Assembly (NCBI GenBank): GCA_022419385.1
Contig: JAJUBI010000002.1
Coordinates: forward strand, 2,852,001-2,916,000
Direction: 5' to 3'
Source of the DNA: Paraconiothyrium sp. Pb-2020
Lineage: Eukaryota > Ascomycota > Dothideomycetes > Pleosporales > Didymosphaeriaceae
Length of the DNA: 64,000 nucleotides
Under the pieces are notes generated by a model, which worked only from the letters and a program-made list of their open reading frames with translations, was not told the origin of the DNA and did not search any database. Made by a program: the position numbers and the translations under genes. Of the stretch, positions 46,419 to 57,466 are shown piece after piece (positions within the stretch are counted from its first letter, which is position 1; each line of letters starts with the position of its first letter).

Positions 46419-47615
46419 TCACGGTTTCTTCAATAAGTCGCCAAGATCGATTGGTATGTCTGTTTCGAATGGCTTCGACGGCTGGCGGGTGTGATGCGAC
46501 TTCGTCAGGGAAGTCAGTTCCTCTCCATCCGGCGCTTTCCTCTCAGAAATCCTTGAGGTAGGTTTCTTTGAAAATGCGGTAGCCGCTTGTGGCGGTCGTA
46601 CAATGTCGTCATTAGGTGGTCGACTATCCCACGGTGCGGGAGTTCCTGAGCGAGTGTCACCTTTCTGAGTAAAGAGGCTGCGTAAGGTGCCCGCACATGC
46701 GACAATGATGGCTATATGAATGTTAGAACCATCCGTTTTATGTTTTGTACCAAGGAACCTACCTGTGTTGGCCTCAATGTGGGAGAGGAATAGAAGCAGC
46801 GTAATCTGGAACATCCTGTTTGTGGAAATCCCGCGAGCAGAGATGACGACGCGAACAACGGCGACAAGCATAGTAATGAGCTCAAAAGAGAAGATGGAAT
46901 ATAATATGAGCTTCTGCCGCAACGAGAGTCGCATGTGCGAAAGAATCGCGAAGGGAATCGCGACAATGAGACAATCGGTGATGACATCAAATGCGGTTGC
47001 AAGCGTCAATGCAATAGGTGTGAACCTGGCCACTGCATGGTCGCGGTCACAGAGGTACAATCCTTTCTTGACCCAACAGTCATACGGGTTCAGGAGCCAT
47101 CCGCCGATATAGGCCGCAATAGTAAGCGTAACGACGATGGTCCAGTATCTTTTGACCGCCGGTAAAGCGACGACTCCGATGCGTCGGAAGAAGATCAGGA
47201 ACGATATTTTGATGGCCCACAGAGCATTGTAGAAGAAAAGCTGAGTGATGGGCCGACTCAAAAACGAGCTCTGATAGAAGTTCTTGGAATGGATCCCTGT
47301 GTTGTGCTTGGATGCGACAGTGACTTGCGCGGCCATGGGTATCTACATGTAGGTATGAGAAGGTGTTGCAGTATACATAGTTTAAGCTTTGGAATGTACT
47401 TGCAGTGAAGATCCAGGCCAGAATGACGAATAGGTCATCCCAGTAGAATTTTGAGAAGCGCCAATATCGCGTGTACAGACGAGCGCCCAGTGAAATGGTG
47501 GATAATCCTGTCACTAGCCAAGTGGTGACCTTCTGGGGGTCAGTCAAGTCGGCGCGGTGAAGCTGCAACGACGTACCAGCAGTCCGCGAGTGTAGGCTGA
47601 TGATTCGGACGACAT
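46419..47615 (-). CDS. Rhodopsin-domain (SAT4-like) integral membrane protein
   Basis: Four exons: 47615-47577, 47532-47404, 47342-46763, 46711-46419, 346 residues. Seen: GARLYTRYWRFSKFYWDDLFVILAW, SSFLSRPITQLFFYNALWAIK, a long helix-rich core with DVITDCLIVAIPFAILSHMR, and HIEANTAIIVACAGTLRSLF. The tail is Ser/Lys-rich. This is the layout of fungal PTH11/SAT4-type seven-helix proteins without a CFEM domain. Intron 2 appears to use a GC donor (GCAAGT) with an AG acceptor, which rejoins WIFT to IPMAAQVTV. The ligand is unknown. Diverges from the P450 gene. Confidence 0.86.
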
Positions 47616-48461
47616 GTTGTACGATTGGAGACGAGCAATAAACATTAACGAGAAGTATACCACGGCGGAGGCACCGAGCAGACCCACCGGCAACATTATA
47701 TTCAATCACGGCCTTCACAAGGTCGGGCGCCCATTTGAAACCCCCGGGATCGCTCGACCGGAAATGTAGTACAGTTGAATCGCTCGATGTGGCAGGAACA
47801 CGGCTTCTCCGGCGCCCACGGACACCAGTTGCAGGAGGGCAGGCCACCCTGCATCGTGGAGTGGCTGGGATTGAGTAGGCCCCAGGGCCATTGCAGAAGG
47901 GAGACGGTCGGCGCCACAGGAGAGGCGAGGCTGCCCAGGTGAAGAGGGCCCCTGGACCCTGGCCCGCCCGGGGTGTCAGCAGAAGGCGCGATCCGCACGC
48001 GAGAGAGCTAAGCCGCATCGGGGAAGGTGTGCGCCGGCCGGGAAGGTGCGCCGTTCAAACTCCGGTGCCGCCGTCCGTCATTCACCTGCACTCCTACCAC
48101 GCTTCCATCTCCGCTGCGCACGCGCTCGCCTCGTCCTTCCCGTCGGAGCAAATACTTGCACGCCGCCATGTCGATGTTGTCGTCCTCCCGGCGAAGCACT
48201 CGACGCAGCGCGCTTTTCGACCGCTAGATCGCCCAGAATCCTGCCTAGGGACACCGTCCTATAGGCTCGCCTTCTAAACGGCCTGGGGATAGAGCTAAAC
48301 CCGCGCCGCATCCGAATTGGGATTCAGTCTCGCTGCAGGATGCTAGCGCTGATCCAGTCAAGCCTCTACAAAATGGCCTCGACTGTGCCATCAACTCGAC
48401 ATGAAGGCAACCGTGGTCGTCGCACACGAATGCTACTTTCCTACACCTGACTTACTTGGCC
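47616..48461. promoter_or_regulatory. GC-rich divergent promoter, rhodopsin-domain / P450
   Basis: 846 bp. The part from about 47700 to 48300 is distinctly GC-rich with frames open on both strands, yet none has a recognised motif. Likely shared upstream region; specific sites not identified. Confidence 0.4.
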
Positions 48462-50197
48462 ATGGCTTCCTCCGGTCTTTCAGCGCTTGCGCTGCTGGCC
48501 GCTCTGGCCGGTTACTTCTTGTTCAAGCTGAGGAAGAACCGCCTGATGATTAGGAGGCTCCAACAAGCTGGTCTGGTGCGTCGTTACTCTACACGTGTGC
48601 TGCGAGGCTGACAATCAATGTCAGGATATGCCATCTGACCATAGCTTCGTCTGGGGTCATCTACCTCAGATGGCGGAAGCTCAAAAAGCTTTCCCTGCTA
48701 CGGCGAGTCACGACTACGGAGTAGCAGCCCTTGCGAAACCCTTTACAAATGGTGTTTTCATCATTGACACTTGGCCCTTCAGTCTGCCTCTTCTGGTCAT
48801 CAGCACCCCCACCGCTGCCAATGCATTGCAAAAGTATAGTCCTTCACTCATCAAGCCCGACGACGTGAATGGACCGCTGGACACGCTTTCTGCGGGGTCT
48901 AGCATGATGACCATGCCCGAAGATCAGTGGAAGCGGTGGAGGACGTTGTTCAATCCTAGCTTCAGCATTACCTACCTCACACAGCTAGCACCAACAGTCG
49001 CAGGTGAAGTGTCAATATTCTGCGAGAAGCTAAGAGAAGTGGCGAGAGAGGGCAACTCAATTCTATTAGAACCGCTGGCCTCGCGGCTAACAATTGATGT
49101 TGTTGGAAGAATTTCCTTGTAAGTCCGTTTCAATGTGCACGTGATCTTTCCGCTTCTTGATCTTTCACCGGGCACTGATTGCATGTAGCGGTGAGCCCAT
49201 GGGCCATCAACACCAAGATCACCCAATTGCTGCAACTATTCGGAGTCAAGCGAAGTGGATAAGCTTCTCCCCCATCGTGGAGCCCTGGACCATGCTCAAC
49301 CCGAAAAGACCATTCATCCTGTGGAACAACAACCGTCTTTTCAGGAAACATATCGGTGCGGTAATCGACAAACGATTTGACGAGGTCAAAGCTGCCACAA
49401 AAGAGACGTCAAGAGCAAAAGCATTACTCCCTGCAGCTCTCGAAAGCTATATCAGTGATGCTCGCACACGCGGAGTATCACCTGCTCTCCTGGATCCTAG
49501 CTTCAAATCATCCTTGATCAGTAATATGATCATCTTCTTGGTGGCAGGGCATGAGACGTCAAGCACAACAATATGTATGTGCATCCACAGTCTGGCTAGC
49601 AATCCCGAATGCCTAGCTCGCATCAGGGCAGAGCATGATGCGGTCTTTGGGACTGATATTTTCACAACACACATCATGAGTGTCATCCAACAGGAGCCTG
49701 AACGTCTCAACCAACTACCTTACACTTTAGCCGTCATCAAAGAAACGCTACGATTGTATCCTCCTGTGTCCGGTATCCGTATGGGCACCCCGGATGTCAG
49801 TCTCCCCGATGACTCTGGCAAGCTGTTTCCTACGGCTGGCGTCAAGATCTGGACCAATCACACTTCAATGCATTTAAATGAGAAGTACTGGCTAGAGGCT
49901 GAAAGATTCCTCCCAGAACGCTGGCTCGCAAAAGAAGGCGATCGCTTGTACCCTACGAAAGGAGCATGGCGGCCATTCGAGCATGGAAGTCGTAACTGCA
50001 TCGGCCAAGCGCTTGCGCTCATCGAATTGAAATTGGTGTTGGTGATGACACTGCGGGAATTTGATTTCGAACCTGCGTATGCTGCGGGTGGTGGCGAGAT
50101 CTTCGGGACCAAGGCATGGATATCAGGGAACCAGGGAGTTGGAGGCGTGCCGAATCGTGAGTATCCAGTTCGCGTCCGGCTTGCCAACAGATCCTGA
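48462..50197 (+). CDS. Cytochrome P450 monooxygenase
   Basis: Three exons: 48462-48575, 48625-49118, 49189-50197, 538 residues. An N-terminal membrane anchor (ALALLAALAGYFLFKL) is followed by the P450 fold. Seen: I-helix FLVAGHETSSTT, K-helix KETLRLYPP, PERF-region FLPERWL, and the heme-binding loop FEHGSRNCIGQALA with Cys473. Microsomal, electrons from NADPH-P450 reductase expected. Intron 2 joins GRIS to FGEPMGH. Substrate unknown. No backbone synthase (PKS, NRPS, terpene cyclase) is in the window, so a secondary-metabolite cluster is not shown. Confidence 0.93.
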
Positions 50198-50590
50198 GCT
50201 GGGTCTGGCTCAAACTGATCGCGCACGAGTCGGACCATATCGAAAATCGAAAGATATCAGAAATCGCCTGGCTGTTAGCATAGCCGCGAAAGAGATTTAA
50301 CGCGGCACCTTGTTCACCAAGCGTTTGTTGTATATTACGTCGCATCCTGTTTTGACCAAGTGCGTGTCGATCATTGGCGCATCCGGCAGTCAGTGATCAG
50401 GTTCCAGAAACACTCAGTCATCCCACCAACCGAAACAAATCCTTTATACAGGAGTAATATGTGGAGACAAGACCCAAATGCGTCAACTGAGGGTTATATA
50501 CAACCGCCATCCCAGATCAGGCCCGCTCCTCAGGCTTCCCCCTAGGCTCTTGTTCTCTATTGCTTCACATCGTGCGTTACTGTTTGCAGT
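50198..50590. promoter_or_regulatory. Intergenic region, GH16 promoter
   Basis: 393 bp. TATATA at 50495-50500 lies about 95 bp before the GH16 start; the rest has no recognised site. Confidence 0.4.
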
Positions 50591-51447
50591 ATGCGTCTGT
50601 CCCTCCTGGTTGTAGCTCTTATGATAGGACTTTCTTATGCAGCAACGCTCATTCCGGAGACGGTCCTGGACTCTACGAGTTCACTTACGCAGTACTTTTC
50701 TTACAATTACCCATGGGGCACCGACCACAACGGAGGCGCGCGTATGGCCCCTTCACATGCGGTGATCTCCACGCCCGGAACCCTCACTTTGACTGCGCAG
50801 AAGGTCTCCGGCCAACCGCCTGCCACTCACGGTGGTAAGCAAATCCCCATCAATTATCTCTCCGGTGCCGTCTTCGCGAAACAGCACTTTACCATCCCCT
50901 CTGGCGGTGGTTTCGTATTCAGTGGTAGTTTCCAAGCCACCACGACAAAAGGCACATGGCCCGCATTTTGGCTTACTGCTGTAAATGGGTGGCCACCGGA
51001 GATCGACATGGCGGAATGGAAAGGTAGCGGCAAGGTCAGCTTCAACACTTTCAACACCAGCAGTGTGTTGCAATGGAAGGACGTCGATTATGTGGATCCA
51101 GGAAACTTCCACAATATAAAGTGTCAGGTCAAAGATAGGGGCAACGGGAAGGATGCGCAGGTGAAGTATTTCTTGAACGACGTAGAGGTTACGACACACT
51201 ACGGGAAGGACTATGTCGGGAAGCCGTTGTATCTGTGAGTCAACTCGAGCGTCAAACGCGATGTATAGCGGCGAGCGGCGAGAACCACTGTGCTGACTCG
51301 GCTAGGATCATCAATCTCCAGATGGAGGGTTCCAGTAATGGTCCGGGGCCCGCTTCGAGTGAGTGTTGCTCGAGTATAAAAGGGAAGTCGCTAACGGGTG
51401 CAGACACCACATATTCAGTTCGCAATCTGGAGGTTACGACTATATAG
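50591..51447 (+). CDS. Secreted glycoside hydrolase family 16
   Basis: Three exons: 50591-51234, 51306-51358, 51404-51447, 246 residues. Signal peptide about residues 1-17 (MRLSLLVVALMIGLSYA). Beta-jelly-roll enzyme with the catalytic block EIDMAEW at 137-143 (nucleophile Glu137, Asp139, acid/base Glu142) preceded by WPAFWLTAVNGWPP. The short last exons restore the final strands IINLQMEGS and YSVRNLEVTTI. Likely cleaves beta-1,3 or mixed beta-1,3/1,4 glucans; fine specificity is unknown. It lies 0.8 kb upstream of the AA9 LPMO on the same strand. Confidence 0.9.
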
Positions 51448-52283
51448 GAACGTTAGCAGTATCCATACACTTTTGGAATCACCAGTCAAGCCTCGTCGGT
51501 CATGACTAGTTCCTTGCGAGCAGCATCGTGCTTTTGGGTGATGCTCACCTACGCGAGGTCAAGTGGGAAGGTGGATGGTTTCCCTTGGGTGTACCTGCCT
51601 GACTATAGGCCCAGTGAGCTTACGCCTCATGCGGGCACACTATTGTACTTACCGACAACCCGGCCCGGCATCCGTCTCTAACGCCGGACACCCTATAGCT
51701 CAAACTTATCACATCATTAACAGGCCCTTCAGGCTTGTCACCTTCCCTCTTACTCGACCTAAGCTGGGCATACCTGGATGCCTCATTGCCTCCCCACTCG
51801 GTGTTCCAATTAACAATCCTACAGCCCCAGACAAATAGATTAACCGGTCACCCGGTCTTCCCGGTATAAGCCCCTGTACCCCGCGTTCCATAACAATCAT
51901 AGGGAACTTCCACCAACGCAAGTGCGGCTCTGCAATTTATGCGGAAATACTAACAGTCATCCACACCACAATTACTAGAGCTATGCGTCGTACGGTGTTG
52001 TACGCAAGCTGCCCATGGGAGCCACGCTTCACTGCCGGTCTGCGTTAGGCTTCGGAGGACGCTGATTCGCGCGAAGAAAGAAATGATGGAATACCGCGTG
52101 ATGCACAGACGACATTTTCCTCGTTCAAAATTCCGGAATAAGCGTTCCAGGAATAGTATTGATGCAATGGCATAGATCCCAGGTACGCAAAATTATTAAC
52201 ACTGTACTATAAAGAGCTAGAAGAATATCATTTCCTTCTCTTGCATCAACAATCTGCCTCAAACACTCTCATCCGGGTTCAAG
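51448..52283. promoter_or_regulatory. Intergenic region, AA9 promoter
   Basis: 836 bp. CTATAAA at 52207-52213 lies about 75 bp before the AA9 start, with a CT/CA-rich leader. No gene seen. Confidence 0.4.
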
Positions 52284-53204
52284 ATGTACACGATCGCTCT
52301 CCTTACCGCTGCAGCGGCTTTCTTCGAGACTGCTTCCGCACACGGTGCGTGTGACCCGAGCTTCTGCTTGTGCGATACAACTCACTGATCGGGCATCAGG
52401 TTTCGTTACCCAAATTACAGATAACGGCGTCACGACAAAAGGCTCTGACCCTGTCTGGTATTACTACGTCCAGAATGGCCAGGCGCGCCCTGTGACGGCT
52501 GGGTGGGATTCGCTCAACCAAGACAATGGTTTCGTCTCGCCCGATTCGTTTACTACCGCCGACATCAACTGCCACAAGAGCGCTCAGGCAGGTCAGGCGT
52601 ACGCCACCGTCAAGGCTGGAGATACTGTGAACTTCGTTTGGAAGTATGATATTGCTACCACTACTGACGCCACAGGATAAGCTAACAACCTCTAGCACCT
52701 GGCCTGACAGCCATAAGGGTCCTGTCATCAACTACATCGCTCCATGCAATGGTAACCACATTCTCCGGAACTCTACAGTCAACAGTACTGACATGTTTTC
52801 AATCAGGCGAATGTACTTCCCTCAGCCCCTCCTCCTTGAAGTGGTCCAAGATTTCCCAAGCCGGCCTCATTACTCCTGGTGGTTCCGGAACATGGGCGTC
52901 GGACAACCTCATCAAGAACAGCTTCACCGCCTCTACCGTCATTCCCAAGAACTTGAAGGCAGGCAACTACGTTATTCGCCACGAGATTATCGCGCTTCAT
53001 GGTGCGGGGAGCGACAACGGTGCTCAGATTTACCCTCAGTGTTTGAACCTCAAGATCACCGGCAGCGGCACAATTTCCCCGACGAGCGGTGTGGCGGGTA
53101 CCTCTTTATACAAGAGAACAGACCCAGGGATTGTATTCAATCTGTACAACAGCCCTACTTCTTACACGATTCCCGGCCCGGCTTTGTGGACTGCTGCGAA
53201 CTAG
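52284..53204 (+). CDS. Secreted AA9 lytic polysaccharide monooxygenase
   Basis: Four exons: 52284-52344, 52400-52643, 52696-52751, 52807-53204, 252 residues. Signal peptide 1-19 (MYTIALLTAAAAFFETASA) so His20 (HGFVTQ) is the N-terminal copper ligand. Intron 1 splits the Gly codon right after that His. Also seen: NTWPDSHKGPVINYIAPCNG (second His block, rebuilt across two introns), RHEIIALHGAG, and the axial Tyr in AQIYPQCLNL. These are complete AA9 features. It lacks a cellulose-binding module. Oxidative cleavage of cellulose or related beta-glucans is expected. Confidence 0.95.
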
Positions 53205-53520
53205 GAAATCGGGGATTCGACGGGGATTTTGCTCATCATTGATAGATTTATACGTAGTTGATCACGAAGCTTAGCTTGAATAGCAAGGTTTATGTGGAAG
53301 AGCCACCTCTCTCATAGGAATATGACTCTCGGGTTACATTGCAAACGTGCTCAAGAACGTTAAAGCAGTGTGGAAGTGTGGTGATTAAGTTGACCACATC
53401 GCTCTTTGAATCGATAGTTTCATCGGGATTTAGTGGCGATAATCATTCAAAGATATGGGATGGCCAACTAAAGCGATACAAATAAGGCAACTCGGTATTA
53501 TATGATGTCTCGACCTGCGA
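53205..53520. other. Intergenic region between convergent genes
   Basis: 316 bp, AT-rich, no gene seen. Confidence 0.5.
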
Positions 53521-54908
53521 CTATACATTGACTGGCATTCCGGAGTATTGCTTTGGAAGTTGCCACTTGTCCCTTTGAAAGTCTTTCGGCAATACCCGCT
53601 TCACCCAAGGTCCCACGCGCTGCCATAGAGGAGATGTGATGACAGTCACGAACATGCCTAAGATCTTCAAGCCCCAAGCACTTTGGGGGAAGCCGACCTG
53701 AGGCATTCCCGGGATCAATTGCTGGCACTGGTCCGAGAACGGCCGTAATGTTGTGACGTAGCGTTGCAGAGCCCCAGGTATGTCGGACGGCGAGCTTGCT
53801 ATCTCGCCAGCAAGTACATAGGAGCCTACAATCGCGAGAGCGGTTCCCTACGGAGTCAGCCTGATTCATATCAGGAAAAGGGAAAAGAACCTACCATTCC
53901 AGAAAGTGGTGAAGGACAGTATCCAGCGTCACCTAGCAGCGCGACCCTGCCCTTCGCAAAACCTTCCTCGCCCATCTTTACTTGCACTATCTCTTGCATG
54001 TAGAAGTCCTGCGCCATCTTCATGCCTTCCAAGATTCTATTGCTTTGCCACCCGGCCCCTTCAAATTCCTTGGCTAGCCATTCCTTTTCCCTTGGCTCGT
54101 CCCGCTTCTTCACAACATCTTCTATCTCACCGAAGCGTTTGAGGTCCCAGTCAACTACTCCGAGGAGAACGCGCGTGTCGTTGTACGGTGAAGGTCGTGT
54201 GCACACAAGTCGGCCTCGTGTCGCGGTATACCACTGCGCCCACTGCGAGTCGCTCTCAATACGCGGGATCGTGAAGAAGGCCATATACTCGCCTAGTCGA
54301 CGGAGATAGTCGTCATTCTGCGGTCCGTGACCGAAAGCTAGACGGCGTGTGCGCGAGATCTGGCCGTCCGCCCCGACGACGAGATCGTAGTATGCCTGCG
54401 AGAGATGATTTGCGAAAGTTACATGTACTTTACCTGTTTGGGCGTCTTGCACTAGGTCTTTGATAGTCTCGTCGAAAACATATTCAATGCTCTTCATATT
54501 CTTCGTCGCATCGTAAAAGATGTTCGCTAAGTCAGCCCTCAAGATCTCGTACCTGTATTAGGTTAATACTTTGGCTGAAGAGTCTTCCTAAGCTACATAC
54601 TCGCTTGTGAAGCTCTGGTTCTTGTCGTCCCCAGTGGCTCCGATTCTGGCTGTTGACACGCCGTCTGCGTACACAAACTCAAACCCTACTTCCGTCGTGC
54701 TCTTGTCTCGAATCGCCTGTTCAAGTCCCATAGCTTTCATGACATCTACCGCAGCACCTCGGATGTCGACTGCTTGGCCCGACGCTCTGGGTTCGACTGC
54801 GCGTTCAATGATGGTTATCTGCGCATCCACCTTTGCTTTATTCAACCACCAGGCGAGGCAAGGACCTGCGATACCACCTCCAGAGATGAGGATGCTGAGT
54901 GGAGCCAT
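53521..54908 (-). CDS. FAD-dependent aromatic-type monooxygenase
   Basis: Three exons: 54908-54601, 54552-53895, 53847-53521, 430 residues. The N-terminal Rossmann motif ILISGGGIAGPCLAWWL, the middle VVGADGQISRTRR (DG motif) and LLGDAGYCPSPLSGMG (GD motif, completed across intron 2) define a group A flavin monooxygenase. ERAVEPRASGQAVDIRG follows the first strand. The C-terminal part has a hydrophobic stretch (LKILGMFVTVITSPLW). No signal peptide. Substrate unknown; the P450 and this gene are 3.3 kb apart and not obviously co-regulated. Confidence 0.92.
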
Positions 54909-56296
54909 ACAGCCGTCGTAAAACGTGAAGAGAAAGTGACTGGGATGCGTGAGAGACAGAATTTAGGATGTGGAAGATTGTTAAGAAGGCGCGTCGCAGT
55001 CAACCAAGGCTTGCTCAGAGTCCCATGGCAGGCGCGCAGCCATTATATACCGCATTAGCACAGAGCTATGTAACTGCTGCCTTCTCGAGGTGATGGCACA
55101 TGCAGGTTGGGGTGCTTAAACCGCATGACGCGCATTACTTTCGGTGCTAATCGGTCTCGGAGCTAAAGTGACGTGACTTTCCGGCTAAGACCGAACAACG
55201 ACGTACTGTCCGTATGTCAATATTGAGCCACTAGGTCGATGGGCAATACTTTTCGGCATATTTATCGATCGGGGCGATTGTGTCGGCTGTCATACGTAAC
55301 GTTGCGTTGAAATCTAAGAGGCTTCAGCAGTCCCGTGAGACCGGGTTCCACGATGATATGGGTAGTGGCAGCCCCGACGGCAATGATCCTAGATTTCTGT
55401 CGATCGATGAGCGGGAAAGCGATAAGGTCTAGCTTTCTATCCAGTTGCACATCCTCATCGGGCTTTGCTTGCTGTGTTGTTGATATAAGTGCGCTGGCTT
55501 GTGAGACACCGAACAGCCGCGGGAAGGCTTATCTAACTGAAGGTTCTAATTTCGAGGATCGTGATCCTGTTGGTCTTATTATTTTCAAGGTTGCCTTTGA
55601 CTTACGAGGGACAGTCGTGGCCTTCGGACCCGCGACCGGTCACATAAACAATATGAAAGTGGCGAGTGGTGTATTATCCTCATAGTAGGGAGCCTCCGTT
55701 CCAGCCCCCTTTAAAACCCAATCAATAGAAGTGCTAGGGTTTCTGTACGCACACGACCACAAGCATTTGCGCTCTGGGGAAATAATGCACACGAAGAACA
55801 TCATCCTTGGATACAGTTCTGGAATCCGTTAAGTAAAGCTCTACAAGAAAGTTTTCAGCTTCACACCGAGCTCGTATTAGAATCTTTATATTTTCGTTGG
55901 TATAGCTGGAATACGTCATATTTTGGGTGAAATAACGCAGCGACTCTTTTCACCTGTACCAGGAGATAGGATGTTAGAAATACTGGGACGATATCTGGCA
56001 GCATTTCTCCGGTGTACTCTGAATATGAGGACTGAGGTGAGAATATTATAGGTCGTAATGAAGAGTTTGCAGAGATTAAAGCTGTGCATGGATGACTCAA
56101 ACCTTGTAATGTCTTTCTGCGAAAGTGGCCAACTCTTCTTTTAGCATTAATAATATATTATCTAAAACCATAAGTTTCCCTGTCTAAGATTGTCATCATA
56201 ATTCAAGACCGCGGGGGCTGAGCCTGCTCAACAGCCTCCTCCCGCCTCTCAGATATTTCACGCTTCCTCGGTAACGGTTGACGCGGTGCAACCATC
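54909..56296. other. Intergenic region, no supported gene
   Basis: About 1.4 kb. A plus-strand frame at 55335-55685 (116 codons) has no family resemblance. Confidence 0.45.
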
Positions 56297-57466
56297 TCAA
56301 GCCATAGTGTTATCAACTATCTTCGCGACACCCTCAGCGACTGACAGGCGCTCGGCTTTATCCTTGTTCTCACCTTCAGGAGTAGGGGGAGCAGCTGGAT
56401 GCTCAGCAACTACAACCGGAGTCTCGGCTGGCAAGACATGTTCGGCAGCGTTTGTGGCTCCCCCAACGGAAGTAGCATTGCTAGCAGCGCCCGTTGCCTC
56501 CGCTTGACTGATGCTCTGCGCAGCAGGTCCGTGGAAAACAGTTGCGTTACCCTTTGCAGCTTGGTCGGCGGCGGCAGCTTCGGCTTCGACTTTCGCTTTG
56601 TGTTCCTCTTCCGTTTTCGCGGCAGCTCACAGACGGTCAGCGACATTTATAGAGTCGACAGTGGAAGTAAGTATACCTTCTTGCGCTGCTTGATCTTGAG
56701 CCTGAGCTTCTGCGACATGTATCTCTTCCATCTTGGCTGCAGCTGTGTCTATGTCAGCGAGGTTCTGGGAGCCGAACGATTGAAGATTGATACCTTCTTG
56801 GGCAGCCTTATTCTTGGCCTCGGCCTCAGCAACATGCATAGCCTCCATCTTCGCAGCAGCTTCGAAAAATTAGCAATTCGGTAATGTGATCAGGAATAGT
56901 ACAACGAACCTTCCTGGTGTGCCTTCTCCTTGGCCTCCGCTTCAGCGGCATGCTTTGCCTCCATTGCTGCGGCAGCTTCAACATATTTAGCTACGCTCCG
57001 TCTGTTTGGTAATGTTCAATTAATCTACCTCCTTGATCCGCCTTGTCTTTGGCCTCGGCCTTAGCAACGTGCATAGCTTCCATAGCATCTGCCTTTTCCT
57101 TGTGCTCCGCAGCTAGATCTCGTCAGTGAGGCGGTACATACAACGCGGAACAAATGACGAACCAGCCTTATCCTCTGCAGCCTTCTGGTCTTCAGGGTCG
57201 GTAGCGTTGACGATCTGGGGTGCAGGTGCGGGTGGGGGTGCTGGCGCAGCAGAGTGATACCTACAGGTAGGAGCAAATGATTAGTTCGGGTATAAACGAG
57301 GGAATGTTGGTAAGACATACGGAGCCGCTGCAGGAAGAGCAGAAGTAGCGTTTTCTAAGACAGCCTCCATGGATTTCACGAGTACATCATTATGATCGAT
57401 TGGCAGCGGCCCGGCGGTAACCAGGGACACGGAAAGGAGCGTGAGAAGCGAGTATGTAGCCTTCAT
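56297..57466 (-). CDS. Secreted Ala/Glu/Lys-rich repeat protein, one repeat per exon
   Basis: Seven exons on the minus strand: 57466-57321, 57260-57163, 57112-57029, 56975-56910, 56859-56794, 56742-56677, 56625-56297, 284 residues. Signal peptide about residues 1-18 (MKATYSLLTLLSVSLVTA), then a Pro/Ala-rich segment. Exons 4, 5 and 6 are each exactly 66 nt and exon 3 is 84 nt. Each begins with CTGC and ends with GAAG or GGAG, and all are bounded by phase-1 introns of 50-53 bp. Each codes one 22-residue helical unit such as AAAKMEAMHVAEAEAKNKAA. The last exon carries a diverged unit and an Ala/Pro/Val-rich tail with NAT/NTT sequons. A 22-residue unit equals two 11-mers, as in group 3 LEA-like proteins; that link is inference. 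No known domain recognised. Confidence 0.82.

Noticed and set aside
47080..48018. 312-codon minus-strand frame
   Set aside because: Runs through exons and introns of the rhodopsin-domain gene and then through GC-rich upstream sequence; only the part inside exon 2 is protein-like.
48462..54908. Secondary-metabolite cluster (P450 plus FAD monooxygenase)
   Set aside because: No backbone synthase, transporter or regulator nearby, and two wall-degrading enzymes lie between the two genes.
55335..55685. 116-codon plus-strand frame
   Set aside because: Composition unconvincing and no family match.
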